Shown piece by piece: positions 1-12,390 of a stretch of 64,000 nt of DNA. The notes under the pieces were generated by a model, which saw nothing but the letters and a program-made list of their open reading frames with translations, ran no database searches and was not told where the DNA came from. Both the position numbers and the translations under genes were made by a program. Every line of letters starts with the position of its first letter. The stretch's first letter is position 1. Location: assembly GCF_000264995.1 (NCBI RefSeq), contig NW_006767435.1, forward strand, positions 1,051,523 to 1,115,522. The letters run 5' to 3'. This DNA is from Punctularia strigosozonata HHB-11173 SS5. Taxonomy: Eukaryota; Basidiomycota; Agaricomycetes; Corticiales; Punctulariaceae.

Positions 1-970
1 GTTTCGCAGTACTTTGCCGGTACCTCTTCCAACGGCACCGCGTCTTCCTCCGGGGACGGCAACGTCGCCAGCACCAGGTGCGTGATCCACACTTGGCGCT
101 ACCGTGACCATCCATGCTGACGTTTGTGTTCAGTCACACGAATGCCGCGGCTTTCGCAGGTGGCTTCTCCGCCGGCGCCGTGGCGCTCATCCTTGGCGCG
201 TTTGGGCTGTTCTACTGGCTCCGCCGGCGCAAACGGCGGTCAAGGGCCGTCGTTGACAACCAGGAGGACGGCAAAGTCGACCTCGTGGGAGACGGAACGA
301 CCGCGAGCGCCCCATACGCGACGTACGTGCCAGCATGGACGGCGGCGGACGGGAGCACCACCAGCGCGGGCGCCCCGTGGACCGCGTCGGGCTCGGTCTC
401 GTCGCCCTCCCTCCCGTTCTCGCCGCAGTCGGCTTACCTGGTCCAGTCCCCGGGCGCTGGGACGATAGCATCTGTGCCGACGCCTCAGACGGGCAAGCGG
501 CACAGGGGGAATCGGGAACGCCGGGGCGACGGCGCGACGACACCCAGCGACAGTCTCAGTCCGACTATGAGCTCACCCGCGACGAACTACAGCCGCGATC
601 CGACGACGCGGTATCGCCACGCGCACAGGCGTAATATCTCGGAGACCACGGCGGGCACGGGTGCGGTGTCGACCGCGACGGGGTCTGGACCTTACTCTTC
701 GTGAGTATCGAAATCCTGCTCATCTTTGGAAACGTCGCTAACACGACCTCGGGCGCTGTGTTTAGAGAACCGGAGACGGACGCGGGCCCGGCGTTCGATC
801 CGTACCAGGCGCCGCCACCGCAGTATGGCCAAGTGTTCCAACCGCCAGGCGATCCGGATCGGCTCGCCAAGACCCCAGCGTTCACTATGACGGGACCGGC
901 ACCTCCTGCTGGGCCATCGGCCTCGACGCCGCAGGCACGAGAGTCAAGACCGTTACCCACGGCGCCTTAA
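1..970 (+). CDS. Single-pass membrane protein, 3' end of gene (partial)
   Basis: The gene enters from the left edge. Exon 1..77, intron 78..133, exon 134..700, intron 701..765 and exon 766..970 join in one frame to a TAA stop. What remains begins with a Ser/Thr/Asn-rich, probably glycosylated outer segment, followed by one hydrophobic helix (GGFSAGAVALILGAFGLFYW) and a strongly basic stop-transfer run (LRRRKRR). A long Pro/Ser/Thr-rich cytoplasmic tail of about 230 residues comes last. This layout matches the many fungal surface proteins with a Mid2/SKG6-like transmembrane segment, which act as wall sensors or have no known job. The N-terminal outer domain that would decide the family is outside the window, so no function is claimed. 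Confidence 0.75.
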
Positions 971-1491
971 GGATAATACAATGCATTGTGTTTCGCATCT
1001 TCCGTGCACTGCTTTGGGGTCTTCATCTGATCATCTGTGGTGTATTATCATCTCTTTTTCGGGATTTTTCTTGCTTCTGCATACATAGACCACGCTCGTT
1101 CACCGCTTTGGATCATCATATGCTGTATACATTCATTCGGAATCTGCTGTTCTGCTACTTATATATACCTTGTACTTTGTTCTCTTGCCCGATATTGATG
1201 TGCTGAACCTTCGTATAACGCGATCAGCCTTCACCTGCTCGTCCATGCCCTGTTCACGAGCAGGTTGCTGAGCTCGAGCTTAAACCCGCCCTCCGGTAAC
1301 CGACTACAACGATGAAGGATATGATATGTATACAGTGAGAGCTATCGACAGGGATGGTGTGTAATGGACAGCGAATTAGCGATTGGCGAGGTGAAGATAG
1401 GTCCGGATACAGTGCTGAAGAGAGCAAGGGGAGATACGAGTGAGATGAGATGAGGGAGAGTGGTGACCCGATACGATGAAGAGGAGAAAGC
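971..1491. other. Intergenic, convergent 3' ends
   Basis: AT-richer spacer between two convergent genes. It contains no open frame with coding character and no recognised repeat; it should hold the two 3' UTRs and polyadenylation signals. Confidence 0.6.
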
Positions 1492-3626
1492 TCAGTCAAG
1501 GTTCTCGAAGCCATCCACAGGAGCGTTGAATCGCCATCTGCCTTCTTGGAAACCAACGGCGGTATCTTCTAGCATAATCTCGTTGCGCTTCTGCACGTAC
1601 ACCTGGGAGGGGAAGGCACAGCGCTCAGTACAGTTCGTCCTAAAGAGGCTGTGCGGGATATCAAGGACAACGCACCGTCTTGTCGGTCACCTTCTGCCTC
1701 AGCGCAGCCACATCAGCCGCCTCGAATGGCGCCTCGAGCAGGCCGCTCAGCTCCTCGACCGCCTGCTCGAGGTCGCTCTGGTTGTCCTCGAACAGCTCTT
1801 TCGCGTTCCCCGGGCTGAGGTAGTACGCCATCGCGTACGTCCACTTGAGCGTCATCCGGCATTTGAACACCTCGTCCACGGCCTTCTTCATGAACTGCAC
1901 CTCAATCCAGGTCAGCGCGGACGAAATCTGCATCTCCTCCATCTTCTTCTCCGTCTTCGCGTACAGTTCGAGCTGCAGCTTCGCGGATTGTTCGTGGTTC
2001 GCCCAACGATTGTAGTACTGGATTGATAGCGCGCGAGGTGAGCATAGGGTCGGGCTGATCATTGTGCAGCAAACGTACATGAAGATAGCGTTCTAGCGAG
2101 GCACGACTCTTGGACTGCGCGTCTCGTGCGTCTACACCAGCCTTCTCGTCGAATCGGTTGCAGGAGTACCAGGAAGTCCCGTGCTCGGACCAGGGGCCCA
2201 TGCATACCCAGCAGAATTCGTGCTTGCACTTCTTGCACGTCATATGGCTATGATTTTAACTCCATTAGCAAACGAATTCTCGCATCCGATCGCGGAAGAC
2301 CACGCACTTGCAGCCACCGTTCTTCTCGATCGTGCTCTGGCACTTGCTGCATTCCTTCGTGTTGCTCTTGATCCAGTTCGCGGTCTCGCTGTCGTCCGCG
2401 CACTTCTTCAGCCACATCTTCGCCACCGCGCACACACACGGGCGATGGTCGGCGTCGATATCGCATCCGAAGCAGAACTGATGCGCGGCATTGCCTCCGC
2501 ACGTCACGGTAGGTACAATCGTGGCGAGCGAGCTCTTCGTGGACGCCGCGGGGCACGAGACGGTGTAGTTGCAAGACGGATAAGGACAGAACTTGAGGCG
2601 CTTGTTCGCAGCGACGTAGTCGCGCACGAGCAGCTCCTGGAAGCGCTGCCAGGTCGCAGTGTCGTCGCCGAGCGCCTTCCGGACGAAGTCGTCGTTCGCG
2701 ACGAGCTGGCAGCCCTCGGCCATGCAGCGGATCACGTGTTCACCCTCGCCGCGGATCTTGCTCGTCATGTACGCGTTCCAGCAGCCGGTGCAGAACGCGT
2801 GCGCGCAGTCGAGCGAGAGCGTGTCCGTTTGGGTATCGTCGAAGCAGATCGGGCAGACGAAGGGCGCGGGGCTTGGGGCACGTGGGGGCGGGGTCGAGCG
2901 AGAGGGCAGCCGGGCGGAGTCTGCGGGGGAGCGGCGGGCGGCGCGCCGCACATTGGAGAGGATGCCGGAGGAGGTGGAGGCGCCGGGCGAGCGGGTTGCG
3001 GACGGGGAGGGCCGGGGTGGGGGCGGCTGCGTGATGCCGGCGGCGACAAGCACGGCGTCGGCGTTGTCCATGTACTTCTCGGTCAGGCGCTCCTTGTTCC
3101 AGTTCATATGTCGAAGTAGGAGGGCTGCGGTATTGGCCTGTGTGCATGGGAGTGAGTGTCTGTATTCGTTGGTCGTGCGATCATCGGATACGGCAGGCGG
3201 ATGACGGGCCCGTGGCTATCGGCGCCTTCGAGCCACCACACGATATCCAGCACATGTCCGTGCAGCAGAACGGTGCCGCCATCCGCGAGGATGCTCACAA
3301 GGAAAGAGGGGGTGATCACTCACGTCTACGCCGAATATGCTGCTGATGCCCTCGATATCTGACCTCATATGCTTCTCGACCTCTTGCTGGCTCAGCGAGT
3401 CGTATTCGACCTCATACACCTTCTTCTTCTCCTTCAGCGCCGTCTGAATGTCGTCGTTGAAATCTATATCCATGTCATCGTCGGACGGTGCGGAATCTAC
3501 GCGCTTTATCAGCAATGCAGTCACCACGGGCCGATATGCAACACATGTACGCTCACCATCGTCGGCCCCGCCCATGTCCTCGTCGTCGTCAAAGTAGTCG
3601 TCATCGCTGTAGTCCAGATCCGACAT
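1492..3626 (-). CDS. Ariadne-family RBR E3 ubiquitin ligase
   Basis: Six exons on the minus strand (3626..3557, 3496..3324, 3137..2308, 2247..2079, 2017..1676, 1602..1492) join in phase to a 564-residue protein. It begins with an acidic segment ([18 protein letters not shown]) and a UBA-like region ending in [14 protein letters not shown] Pro/Ser-rich linker leads to RING1 (CPICFDD...[10 protein letters not shown]), then the IBR and RING2 with the catalytic-cysteine motif GGCNHMTC and the [13 protein letters not shown] signature. The Ariadne domain closes it, ending [11 protein letters not shown] ligases take ubiquitin from an E2 onto the RING2 cysteine before passing it to the substrate; the Ariadne domain is autoinhibitory and partners with neddylated cullins. 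All expected zinc-binding residues that I could follow are present. The only oddity is the low-complexity insert before RING1. Confidence 0.93.
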
Positions 3627-3792
3627 CGTCTCGCTGGATCAAGGGTAGGGTGGCTCGCTCGGGTGGTGGTGGGGGGATGGGACCTGCGCCTGCTGCCGAC
3701 GGGCTGTAAGCATGACGCGATTTTGAACTCCGACGAGTCCGATCCAGCGGCACTGGTTTCTTCCTCTTGACTCGATTAAGAAAGAGATTTGG
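3627..3792. promoter_or_regulatory. Bidirectional promoter between RBR ligase and LysRS
   Basis: Only 166 bp separate the start codons of two divergent housekeeping genes, so both core promoters and 5' UTRs must lie here or reach into the neighbouring gene. The sequence shows GC-rich, CT-biased stretches but no clear TATA box. Confidence 0.55.
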
Positions 3793-6060
3793 ATGCTGAG
3801 GGCGCTGCGATTATCAGCCAGGCCCTTCCTCCAACGTCCACAGCGACCACCGCCGCCTCTCATTGTACATTACCGCAGCAAAACCATGTCGGCAGAACCG
3901 GTCAAGGAACCCGTCGCGGGCACGCACAAGGACCCCGTCACGGGCGAGATGATTTCGAAGACGTGCGCAAAAATTATTGGTGTCGTCGTGGACGGGCATT
4001 GACTGGGATGCAGCGAGCTCAAGCGGCGCGAGAAACAACGGGCGAAGGATGCCAAGAAGGCTGAAAAGGCGGAGAACGCGCCACAGGCTGCTGCACCGAA
4101 GGCAGCTGCGGTCAAGGAGGAGGACCTCAACCCGAATGTGAGTCATGTCAGTCATCTTTGTGCAATATGACATGTGAATATTGTTCTCCTTGAATAGCAA
4201 TACTTTGAGCTTCGTTCGAGGCAAATACAACGACTACGCGAGACGCAGCAGCCGAATCCGTATCCCCACAAGTTCGATGTGTCGATTTCCGTCCCGCTCT
4301 ACATCAAAGCGTACGGCCCTGCCGGTAAGATCTCCGCTGGAGAGAAGCTAAAGGGCACCACGGAGGCCATCGCCGGTCGCGTACACAACATCCGCGTGTC
4401 GAGCAAGAAGCTCATCTTCTACGACCTGCACTCGGAGGGACAGAAGGTCCAGATCATGGCCACCGCACAGTGAGAGCACGTTCTTGCACTCTTTTCCGTG
4501 ACAATGAGCTGACTCTGCTCTCCAGGGATGCCAAAGATCCTTCGAAGTTTGAGGAAGTACACGACGTCTTCCGTCGGGGCGACATCGTCGGTGTCGTCGG
4601 CACGCCCTGCCGCACCAAGCTCGGCGAGCTCTCGATCGTGCCCTCCGAAATGATCCTCCTCGCTCCCAACCTCCACCAACTCCCCTCGTCGCACTTCGGT
4701 CTGAAGGACCAAGAGACCCGGTACCGAAAGCGCTACCTCGACCTGATCCTCTCCGAGGACACCCGCCGGATCTTCCTCACCCGGTCCAAGATAATCAACT
4801 ACACTCGGCGCTTCCTGGACAACCTCGGCTTCCTCGAGGTCGAGACACCGATGACGACCATGATCGCGGGCGGCGCGACCGCGAAGCCGTTCGTGACGCA
4901 CCACAACGACCTCGACCTCGACCTCTACCTCCGTATCGCGCCGGAGCTCTACCTGAAGCAGCTCGTCGTCGGCGGCCTCGACCGCGTGTACGAGATCGGG
5001 CGTGTGTTCCGGAACGAGGGCATCGACCTCACGCACAATCCCGAGTTCACGATCTGCGAGTTTTACATGGCATACGCGGATATGTACGATATCATGGACC
5101 TCACCGAGTGCCTCGTCGAGGGCATGGTCAAGTACCTCACCGGCGGGAAGACGACGCTCACGTACCACCCCGAGGGAAAGGAGAGCGACAAGGTGTACGA
5201 GCTCGAGTTCAAGCGTCCGTGGAAGCGGTACGATATGATCGAGACGCTGGAGGAGAAGACGGGCGTCAAGTTTCCGCCGGGAGATACCCTCCACACCGAG
5301 GAGGCGAACAAGTTCCTGCGCGAACTGTGTGTTAAGGTGCGTTTGCGCAGACGCGACGATGTGCGAAGGTGGTACTGACTCTTGACGTGGCAGCACAACG
5401 TCGAATGCAGCGAGCCGCGGACCAACGCGCGCTTGCTCGACAAGCTCGTCGGCGAGTTCATCGAGCCCCTCTGCATCTCCCCCGCTTTCATCGGTGCGTG
5501 CATTATCGATGTTTGATGGAGGCAACGACGCTTACTCGGTCGCTTTTACTCCAGTCGGCCACCCGCAGGTCATGTCCCCCCTCGCCAAGTGGCACCGCTC
5601 GCGCCCGGGCCTGTGCGAGCGTTTCGAGGGCTTCCTCTGCGGGAAGGAGTTCTGCAACGCCTACACCGAGTTGAACGACCCGTTCGAGCAGCGGCTGCGG
5701 TTCGAGGAGCAGATAAGGCAGAAGGCGCAGGGCGACGACGAGGCGCAGGATATCGACGAGACGTTCGTCGACGCGTAAGTCAGCTTTTCCCTTCTTTCCA
5801 GCTATCCCCTGATCGCGTGCTCAGGCTCGAGCACGGTCTCCCTCCGACGGGCGGATGGGGTATCGGTATCGACCGTCTGGTCATGTTCCTTACGGATTCT
5901 ACCAGTAAGTGGTTCCTTTCGCGTTCGTTCGCCCGACGTCGCTGACCGACCGCTTTGCGATGCAGACATCAAGGAGGTACTGCTTTTCCCGGCTATGAAG
6001 CCTATCGAGACTCCGACAAATCAGGCGTCGACTCAGCCTGGTCCTGGAGGACAAGTATAA
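3793..6060 (+). CDS. KRS1: Lysine--tRNA ligase, class II, probable dual cytosolic/mitochondrial
   Basis: Eight exons (3793..3962, 4014..4137, 4198..4469, 4526..5336, 5394..5493, 5555..5774, 5825..5904, 5966..6060) give 623 residues from the first ATG or 592 from the ATG at 3886. After a Lys-rich N-terminal helix comes the tRNA-binding OB fold ([19 protein letters not shown]), then the class II core: motif 1 near LEVETP, motif 2 [17 protein letters not shown], and motif 3 [17 protein letters not shown]. The enzyme charges tRNA-Lys with lysine using ATP. The 31 residues before the second ATG ([20 protein letters not shown]...) are Arg-rich and free of acidic residues, like a mitochondrial presequence. 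The first ATG has a poor context (T at -3) and the second a good one (A at -3), which would suit leaky scanning. The gene appears whole. Confidence 0.95.
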
Positions 6061-7049
6061 TACTGCGATATTCTAATTTCAGTCGTAGCTTTTGGAGACT
6101 TCTGCCGCTCTCGAATACGATGATGCATGCTGCGTGGGTCCGAGTCGAGACTATCAGCAAACGGGATCTTATTGCAGGATCCGTCTTAACCAACCAAGTC
6201 CTTCACCTGCCGAAAGCAGTGATGACCCGACGCTTCGTATCCAACGCGAGTCCGTGAGATCTCCACCGAGAGATCACCGGAAGCTAGACCGCAACCGGTA
6301 AGTATCCCAAGTGCATGAGAACGCCCTTAGAGTTGGTCAATAATAAGTATGTGCCAACTGCCAAGTGTGATCTGAGTGTGATGCTCTCCAGCCGTCGGAC
6401 GCGGACGATGAAATGAGCTCAGAAGTCACGGAAGCGCCACGTACATCAAAATTGATGTCTCCCAACTTGGCAAGGTCCGGGACGAAAAGCCATCTCGACA
6501 CGACCAACTTGCAAATATACGGCTGCTCGACGTTCTTTTTCATGCATGCCCAGAAGTGCCTGACGATCCAGCCTAGCAGGTTCAGCTCGTGGTCAGAGGC
6601 CGCCGACTATCTTGCAAGAAAGACGATCGAGCGGCGAGCAAGGGATTTCGGAGGGTTGCCGAAAATAGCGACCCGGCTCTCCGAGACATTGCGTTGATAA
6701 ATAGTTCCCCGCACAACATGCAATGCCCTGTATTATCTGGGGAATAGTCGGCGTAGGCGGTTCACGGTTGTATGAGCAGTTGCATTTTATTATTGAGGAG
6801 AGGAGGGGGGCAAATGGGGGCAGCCCTCGGCAGACGGCGCCCAGCCTCTGTGAAAGGCGTCAGCCAGGGCGTGAGATCAAAAAGCAACATCCGGAGCTGG
6901 CGACCGCGCCCTCGTTACCTTTACCCGCTCGTCATCTGGCCTGAGCCCCCTCCTCGCCGTCTCCGTCCTCCAACCCGCCTACCACCACCACCCCGCCGCT
7001 CCTTTTCACCGGCTGCTGGCCTCGCTCTACTGAGGGCGTCGCTCATGCG
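6061..7049. other. Intergenic, no gene recognised
   Basis: Short open frames here (for example 6413..6697) have no recognisable domains and no splice pattern linking them. The last 200 bp are CT-rich, like the 5' leader of the glycosyltransferase gene that follows. Confidence 0.5.
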
Positions 7050-8765
7050 ATGTTGTATCTCACGTCGGACAACTTCCCCGTGTGTGCGTACCGCCTCTCC
7101 TCTTTCTGCGCGCGCGCTTCTTCGTTCGCGAGGCTGACGCTCATTTTGCCGCAGTCATACCGTTTGGTGTGATAGGGTGAGCACCGCACAACTGAACGAG
7201 TATATCGAGTCGCTGAGGGGACCCCTGTCTCTAGGTTCTATCGGTACTTATGGTACATCATCCGTCTCTCCGCCGCCTGGGCGTACAAGCCCGTCCCGCT
7301 CCCCGAAAACCCGACCTACATCGCCTCCGAAGATGTCACTATCATCGTGCCCACGATTGATGCCGGCGAAGAGTTCAAAGAGGCGGCGCACAGCTGGCTC
7401 GTCGGCAAACCGAAGGAGATCATCATCGTCACTGAGGAGAAGATGCGCGGGCCCTTGCAAGACCTGGCGAACGCCGTCAACCCGGACGTGATCCGGGTCA
7501 CGACCGTGCCCTTCGCGAACAAGCGGCTGCAGATGTCGCAGGGGATCAAGGAGACGACGACGGACATCATCGTCTTCGCCGACGACGACGCGATCTGGCC
7601 GCCGACGCTGCTGCCGTACGTGCTCGCCTGCTTCGAGGACCAGAAGGTCGGCGGCGTCGGCACCTCGCAGCGCGTGCAGCCCGTCGGGAAGAAGTTCACC
7701 GTCTGGGAGGTCCTCGCCGCTTTCCGGCTCACTATCCGCAACATCGAGATCGCGTGCTCGACGCACATCGATGGCGGACTGCCGTGCCTGTCCGGCCGCA
7801 CCGCCGCGTACCGCACCGTCATCCTCAAGGATCCCGAGTTTATCCACGGCTTCACGCACGACTACTGGCTCGGCAAGTACCACCTCAACTCGGGCGACGA
7901 CAAGTTCCTCACGAGGTGGATGGTGAGCCACGGGTGGAGCACATACGTCCAGTGCTGCAAGGAGGCGGAGCTGTTGAGTACGATGAAGCCCAACTGGCGG
8001 TTCTTGAAGCAAGTCCTGCGCTGGACGCGGAACACGTGGCGGTCCGATCTGAGGTCGCTGTTTATGGAGAGGCATATCTGGACGTCGCACCCGTACGTGG
8101 CGTACACGATGGTAAGGCTGAGAGCTCGGTTCCTTGTGCTGTGCTGGGACTCATTGTGGTTCGCAGGTTGACAAGCTTTTCAACCCCTTCACCCTCCTCG
8201 TCGGGCCGTGCCTCGTGGCCGTCGTGGTATGGAAGAGCACAAAACCCGTGGACGAGGGCGGATACCACTTGCCTTGGTGGTACGTTTCGTGCCTCGGTGC
8301 TCAGTAGTTCCACCCGATCTGACGTCTCCTCCAGGAACGTCATCCTCAGTTACTTCGTGTGGCTCATGGCGACCCGAACGGCGAAGCTCCTCCCCCACTT
8401 ATGGTGGAGGCCGCAAGATGTCATCTACGTACCCGCGTTTATCCTCTTCGGCTACTACTTCGCTATCATGAAGATTTACGCCCTCCTGACGCTGCACGAG
8501 GTGCGTCATTCCCGCTTTGTCTCCTTTTTGACTTCGCTCATGCTGACACACGGGACGCATATAGACTGGTTGGGGCACCCGGGCCGGTATTGGTGACCCG
8601 ACGGCGGCCACTGCCGCGCTCGACACCCAAAACGTCAAGCCGTCGCCGTCGAACGAGAAGCTTGCCGAGCCGCAGTACAGACAACCGCAACCTCAGCAGA
8701 TGTACCAGCCCCAACCGCAGTATGCGGGCGAGCAGATGGAGATGCAAGTAGGGTACGCGCGATGA
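7050..8765 (+). CDS. Membrane glycosyltransferase family 2 (polysaccharide synthase-like)
   Basis: Six exons (7050..7083, 7155..7176, 7235..8111, 8167..8279, 8335..8500, 8565..8765) join in phase to 470 residues. After a short N-terminal membrane segment the GT2 core reads VTIIVPTIDAGEEF, FADDDAIW (metal/sugar-nucleotide DDD), SGRTAAYR, NSGDDKFLTRW and a Q..RW-type motif (KQVLRWTRNTWR). Two or three transmembrane helices follow and then a Gln/Pro-rich tail. GT2 enzymes of this type polymerise or add sugars from nucleotide donors at the plasma membrane; in basidiomycetes the closest familiar case is the Cps1/hyaluronan-synthase-like group. The actual polymer cannot be read from sequence. The first two exons are only 34 and 22 bp; they are supported by frame and by good splice sites. 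Confidence 0.88.
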
Positions 8766-9695
8766 GCGAGACAGAGAGACACGAAATTCCTCTTGGACGC
8801 TACGCATTCGGTTATCCTTTCTTATCACGCCTACCCGCGTATTTTAATCCGACCCGCCTACATCTCTCGCAGCAACACGCATCTGTATACCCATCCGCAA
8901 CGCATTAGTCACGTCTACTCCCGCCACGCGTCCCCCTTTACCTCGCGCCTTCCTCCCCACCCTCAACCGCAATCAGTAATCCCGCTCGTCCCTACCGCCG
9001 CGCATATACCGCGTCTCACGTCTCGTTGCCCGCAACGGGTTGCCTGTACCATGGATCTTGGGTGTTTTTCGTGTACAGACATGATTGGGTATAGCTTATC
9101 ACTCTGCGCGTTGGGGGCTCGCGGATGGTTACTTAGCCTAATCAACGCTCGACATACTGGACTATGGTGTCGTTTTGTCTTTTCTCGTATTCTTTTGGTT
9201 TTTCTTCCCTTTCTCTTTCATCTGATACTCCCTTTATACGACACTCGCTTTTAAACTAGACGCTCGCTCGATCATCGTAACGAATGCATCTAAACCGAAT
9301 ATCTACGTCAGAAAATCCGACTGGGACGTCGTGATATGGTGTCGCGTGTCTGGAGCCCCTGTCTTGCTCCCCTGTCTCACTCTGCCAGATCTCCGGATCC
9401 ATGCCCCTCCATTAACGTTTGCTTCCGTCCTGGATGAGATCATCTTCGACCCGGAGATTGCACTTGTTTCACCGACGCGATGGACGTCGGCCAAGGCACG
9501 AAACGGACGCTCATGGCCTCGCATATATTCGACAATATCTGGCTCTTGGACAGAGTTCTTTGAGACCATGGCGTTGCCCTATTTTCGTCGTGCTATGTGA
9601 ACGCAAAAGCATGTCGGTATAAACTGGCGCCGCAGCACTCTCATGCTCAAGACCTTCGGATTGATACATCATACGACGACCTCGGGGATGAAATC
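8766..9695. other. Intergenic, no gene recognised
   Basis: Pyrimidine-rich 3' flank of the glycosyltransferase gene, followed by unannotated DNA. Overlapping open frames on both strands at 9303..9600 show no domain and are probably chance frames in GC-balanced DNA. Confidence 0.5.
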
Positions 9696-11838
9696 ATGGA
9701 ATTCATGATGTCCGAGGCCAAGGGGCATATACTGTTGCATGCAAATATGGCATGGGGTGCGTGCGCTCTCAAAGGGCCTATAGCATACTGATCAAAATCG
9801 TCTGCGTAGGTCATACAAGACCGCTGTGCAACTTTGCGGCGAACGTCGTCAAGCTGCGATCGGTTCATGTTACCCTCTTGACGCTTCCGCCGCTTGTCGA
9901 CCGGATTGGCCAGGAACTAGCAAGGAGTTTTCCGGCGGGTGAAAAGGAAGAGTCGTTGTTGCGACTCATCAGGTCGGTCCCCGCGGATGGTCGGTTATTG
10001 GTGACACTCTCAGCTGAAAGGTCTCGCATCGCAGGGTTGTATGTCTCCCGGTCAACAGGGAGGATCTGCCACATGGCGTGGACGGGCCGTTCCGCGAGAC
10101 GTATATCAAGCTGGTCAACTCTGAGCCTATCACTTGCTCCGTCCAGGGCATAACCTTCGAAGCCTTGGATCCTCCGACTGCGGCTATCATAGACGTGAGT
10201 GAACTCACGTATTCGCAAGCGGACCGTCTAGTAACGTACCTGACTCCATCTCACAGTTCACCGCCCTGTATGCGTTACGAGCTATCAAGGAAAAAAATCG
10301 GCCGATCCCGGTCCTCGCGTGGCAAAGTCACAATCCCGCCTACGTCGTCAAATGCAACATACCCGTTGAGGAAGGCGGAGATGGCGACATCAAGCTAGAC
10401 GTCGACCGGATCGCAGCGAAGCACGGAAAGAGCTATTCGGAGGCTTTCGACCTGGTGAGCCCTTCCTTGCCTTACCACGTGCGATGGATGGAGTCGATAT
10501 CCCAATCGCACAGTTCTTGGAAAACCTACCTGGAAGAGCCGTGCATGTTGCGGATTTGCCGCCCATGTACGATTACGAGTTTTGGCCTCAGCTTGTACGT
10601 CTGTTGCTTTAACTGGTCGCGACGGACGATCAATCGCACAACCCAGGTATCGCCTACCTTCAATGGTCCTATAGTTGATGGCCGTCATGCGTCCTACCAG
10701 TCAGTGGCTTCTAGAGCGCGAGAGATCCACGTGTGCTGACCCCTGTCCGGATTGCCCAGGTTCCTTCAAGAGTGCGACGGCGTCGTTCAAACCAGCGATC
10801 CATCCTGGAACAGGGGCGGCATTGACGCCATGGAAAGATGGATGTCAAGTTTCGTTCCGCCCCGCAAAGTGTACAGCGTAGGGCCACAGTTACCCTCGGG
10901 GCCACTAGAGTTTACCAGGAGCGGAGACCTGGCGCAATCCACAGTCTCCTTCGCCGTCTTGAACTTCTTGGATGGTAAATTGCAGTCGCACGGACAGAGA
11001 TCGGTATTATACGTATGCACGCTGAAAGTTTGCCCGTGTAGCAAGGAACTAACAATCATCCGTTCACAGATATCGTTCGGTACCGTATGGGGTCCTTGGT
11101 CCGGCCCGGACCTTCTATGGGTCATATTGGAGGTCCTCAAGGACAGGGATATGCCATTCGTGAGTGTTTGTATGTGACTATCAAGCACCCCATTATCTCA
11201 ACGGTCATGTATGCGTAGATCTTGGGTTGTGCTTCGCCGTTTGCTGCCATTCCAGCGGACATCTCCGGATGGATAGAGTCGTCCGGGATCGGCATCGTGT
11301 CGAAGTGGAGCCCGCAACAGACGGCCCTAGGACATGAGGTGAGTGAGATCATTTAATCGTTGCGATACCGACTTGAAAGCAACCCGGTCAGGCAGTCGGA
11401 TGGTTCTTGACGCATGCGGGTCAGAACAGCGCTATGGAGAGTCTGAGGGCCGGTATTCCCATGTCAGTCTCTTGGCCCCTGTAATACGCGGGCTTTATAC
11501 TGATCTCATGAATCAGGATATGTTGGCCCTTTATCGGGGATCAGCCCATCGTTTCGGCTACTCTGAGCATCAATCTCAACGTCGCGTATGAATTGACTGA
11601 GGTTCGCACCGGAAAAAGCGGCACGAGGCCTCTGCACCGAACCGGCAGGGCACCGGAAGGCTCAGCCGACGCTGTCCGGAGGGAATTCACGACGATTTTG
11701 GATGCAATGAACGGGCCGGATGGGCAGATCAAGAGACAGAATGCCGAGAGGATTAGTAAGGGCTTGCTGAAGACATGCATGGAAGGCGGGAGTGGCCGAC
11801 GGGCGATGATCAACCTGCTTGACGGCTTGAGTGTGTAG
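9696..11838 (+). CDS. UDP-glycosyltransferase, GT1 family
   Basis: Eleven exons (9696..9756, 9810..9972, 10035..10194, 10257..10454, 10514..10594, 10647..10699, 10760..11012, 11070..11159, 11219..11338, 11392..11462, 11517..11838) give about 523 residues. The N-terminal half starts with an HI-LL...AWGHTRPLC acceptor-side motif. The C-terminal half has YISFGTVWGP and the sugar-nucleotide signature running from WSPQQTALGHE through FLTHAGQNSAMESL to PMICWPFIGDQP. The enzyme should move a sugar from UDP-sugar onto a small hydrophobic acceptor (sterol, lipid or xenobiotic). No C-terminal membrane anchor is seen, so it is probably cytosolic. Exon 6 is the least certain: it was chosen because it keeps phase and gives introns of 52 and 60 bp. 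Nearby ATGs at 9705 and 9708 are alternative starts. Confidence 0.88.
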
Positions 11839-12084
11839 GTTGAGTCCGATTATGTTTGTACCATGGAATAACGATGGCGCCTTCCACTCAGAACAACGGA
11901 TGCTTTGTTGCGGCTTAAGATGCATTGCAAGTGTGTACTTTGCGAGAGAGAAAAGGGCCGATACACTACTATCACGACCTTCTTGGTCGAGGCGGCGAAA
12001 TAACCTTCAAGCCGTACCTCATTGCATGTACCATTACAGGTTATTCCGTACCGCCTCCATACCCGCTCCCCTTATCCCGCCTTT

Positions 12085-12390
12085 CCCTCCACGTCGTGTT
12101 CCATCCCCATCGCCTCTGCCCTCACGGCGTCATTGGCCAAGCTTGCTCGGGACATATTAGGTATTCCAGGTAAGCTCTCGCTTTGTACTCTTTCTCGCAC
12201 CATCCCTGAAGATGTTCTAGGTTGTGCTGTTGCAGTGGAGCGGATTTTTTCGGGCGGCCGTGATACTATTGCATTGCGACGTGCAAGCCTTAAGCCCGCC
12301 ACTATCCGCAGGCTCATGATCACCAAGAATCAGCTTATACTCAACCGAGCCACTCTTACACCTAAATTAGCTACCTTACGACCGTCTAGA
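12085..12390 (+). pseudogene. hAT transposase C-terminal fragment
   Basis: Reading across a small intron (12170..12220) gives LAKLARDILGIPG, then VAVERIFSGGRDTIALRR and LKPATIRRLMITKNQLIL. This is the hAT dimerisation (hATC) domain that ends these transposases. Nothing upstream encodes the rest of the protein (BED finger or catalytic core), and no terminal repeats were found, so this is an orphan scrap. The remaining sequence from 11839 to 12868 shows no gene; its last part is the promoter of the phosphatase gene. Confidence 0.7.

Noticed and set aside
5-964. Overlapping frames in other registers at 124..960
   Set aside because: Shadows of the spliced membrane-protein gene in GC-rich DNA.
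10675-10760. Alternative exon 6 of the glycosyltransferase with MAVMRPTSQWLLERERS
   Set aside because: It needs a 29-bp intron, below anything else in the window; the exon at 10647..10699 gives normal introns and keeps phase.
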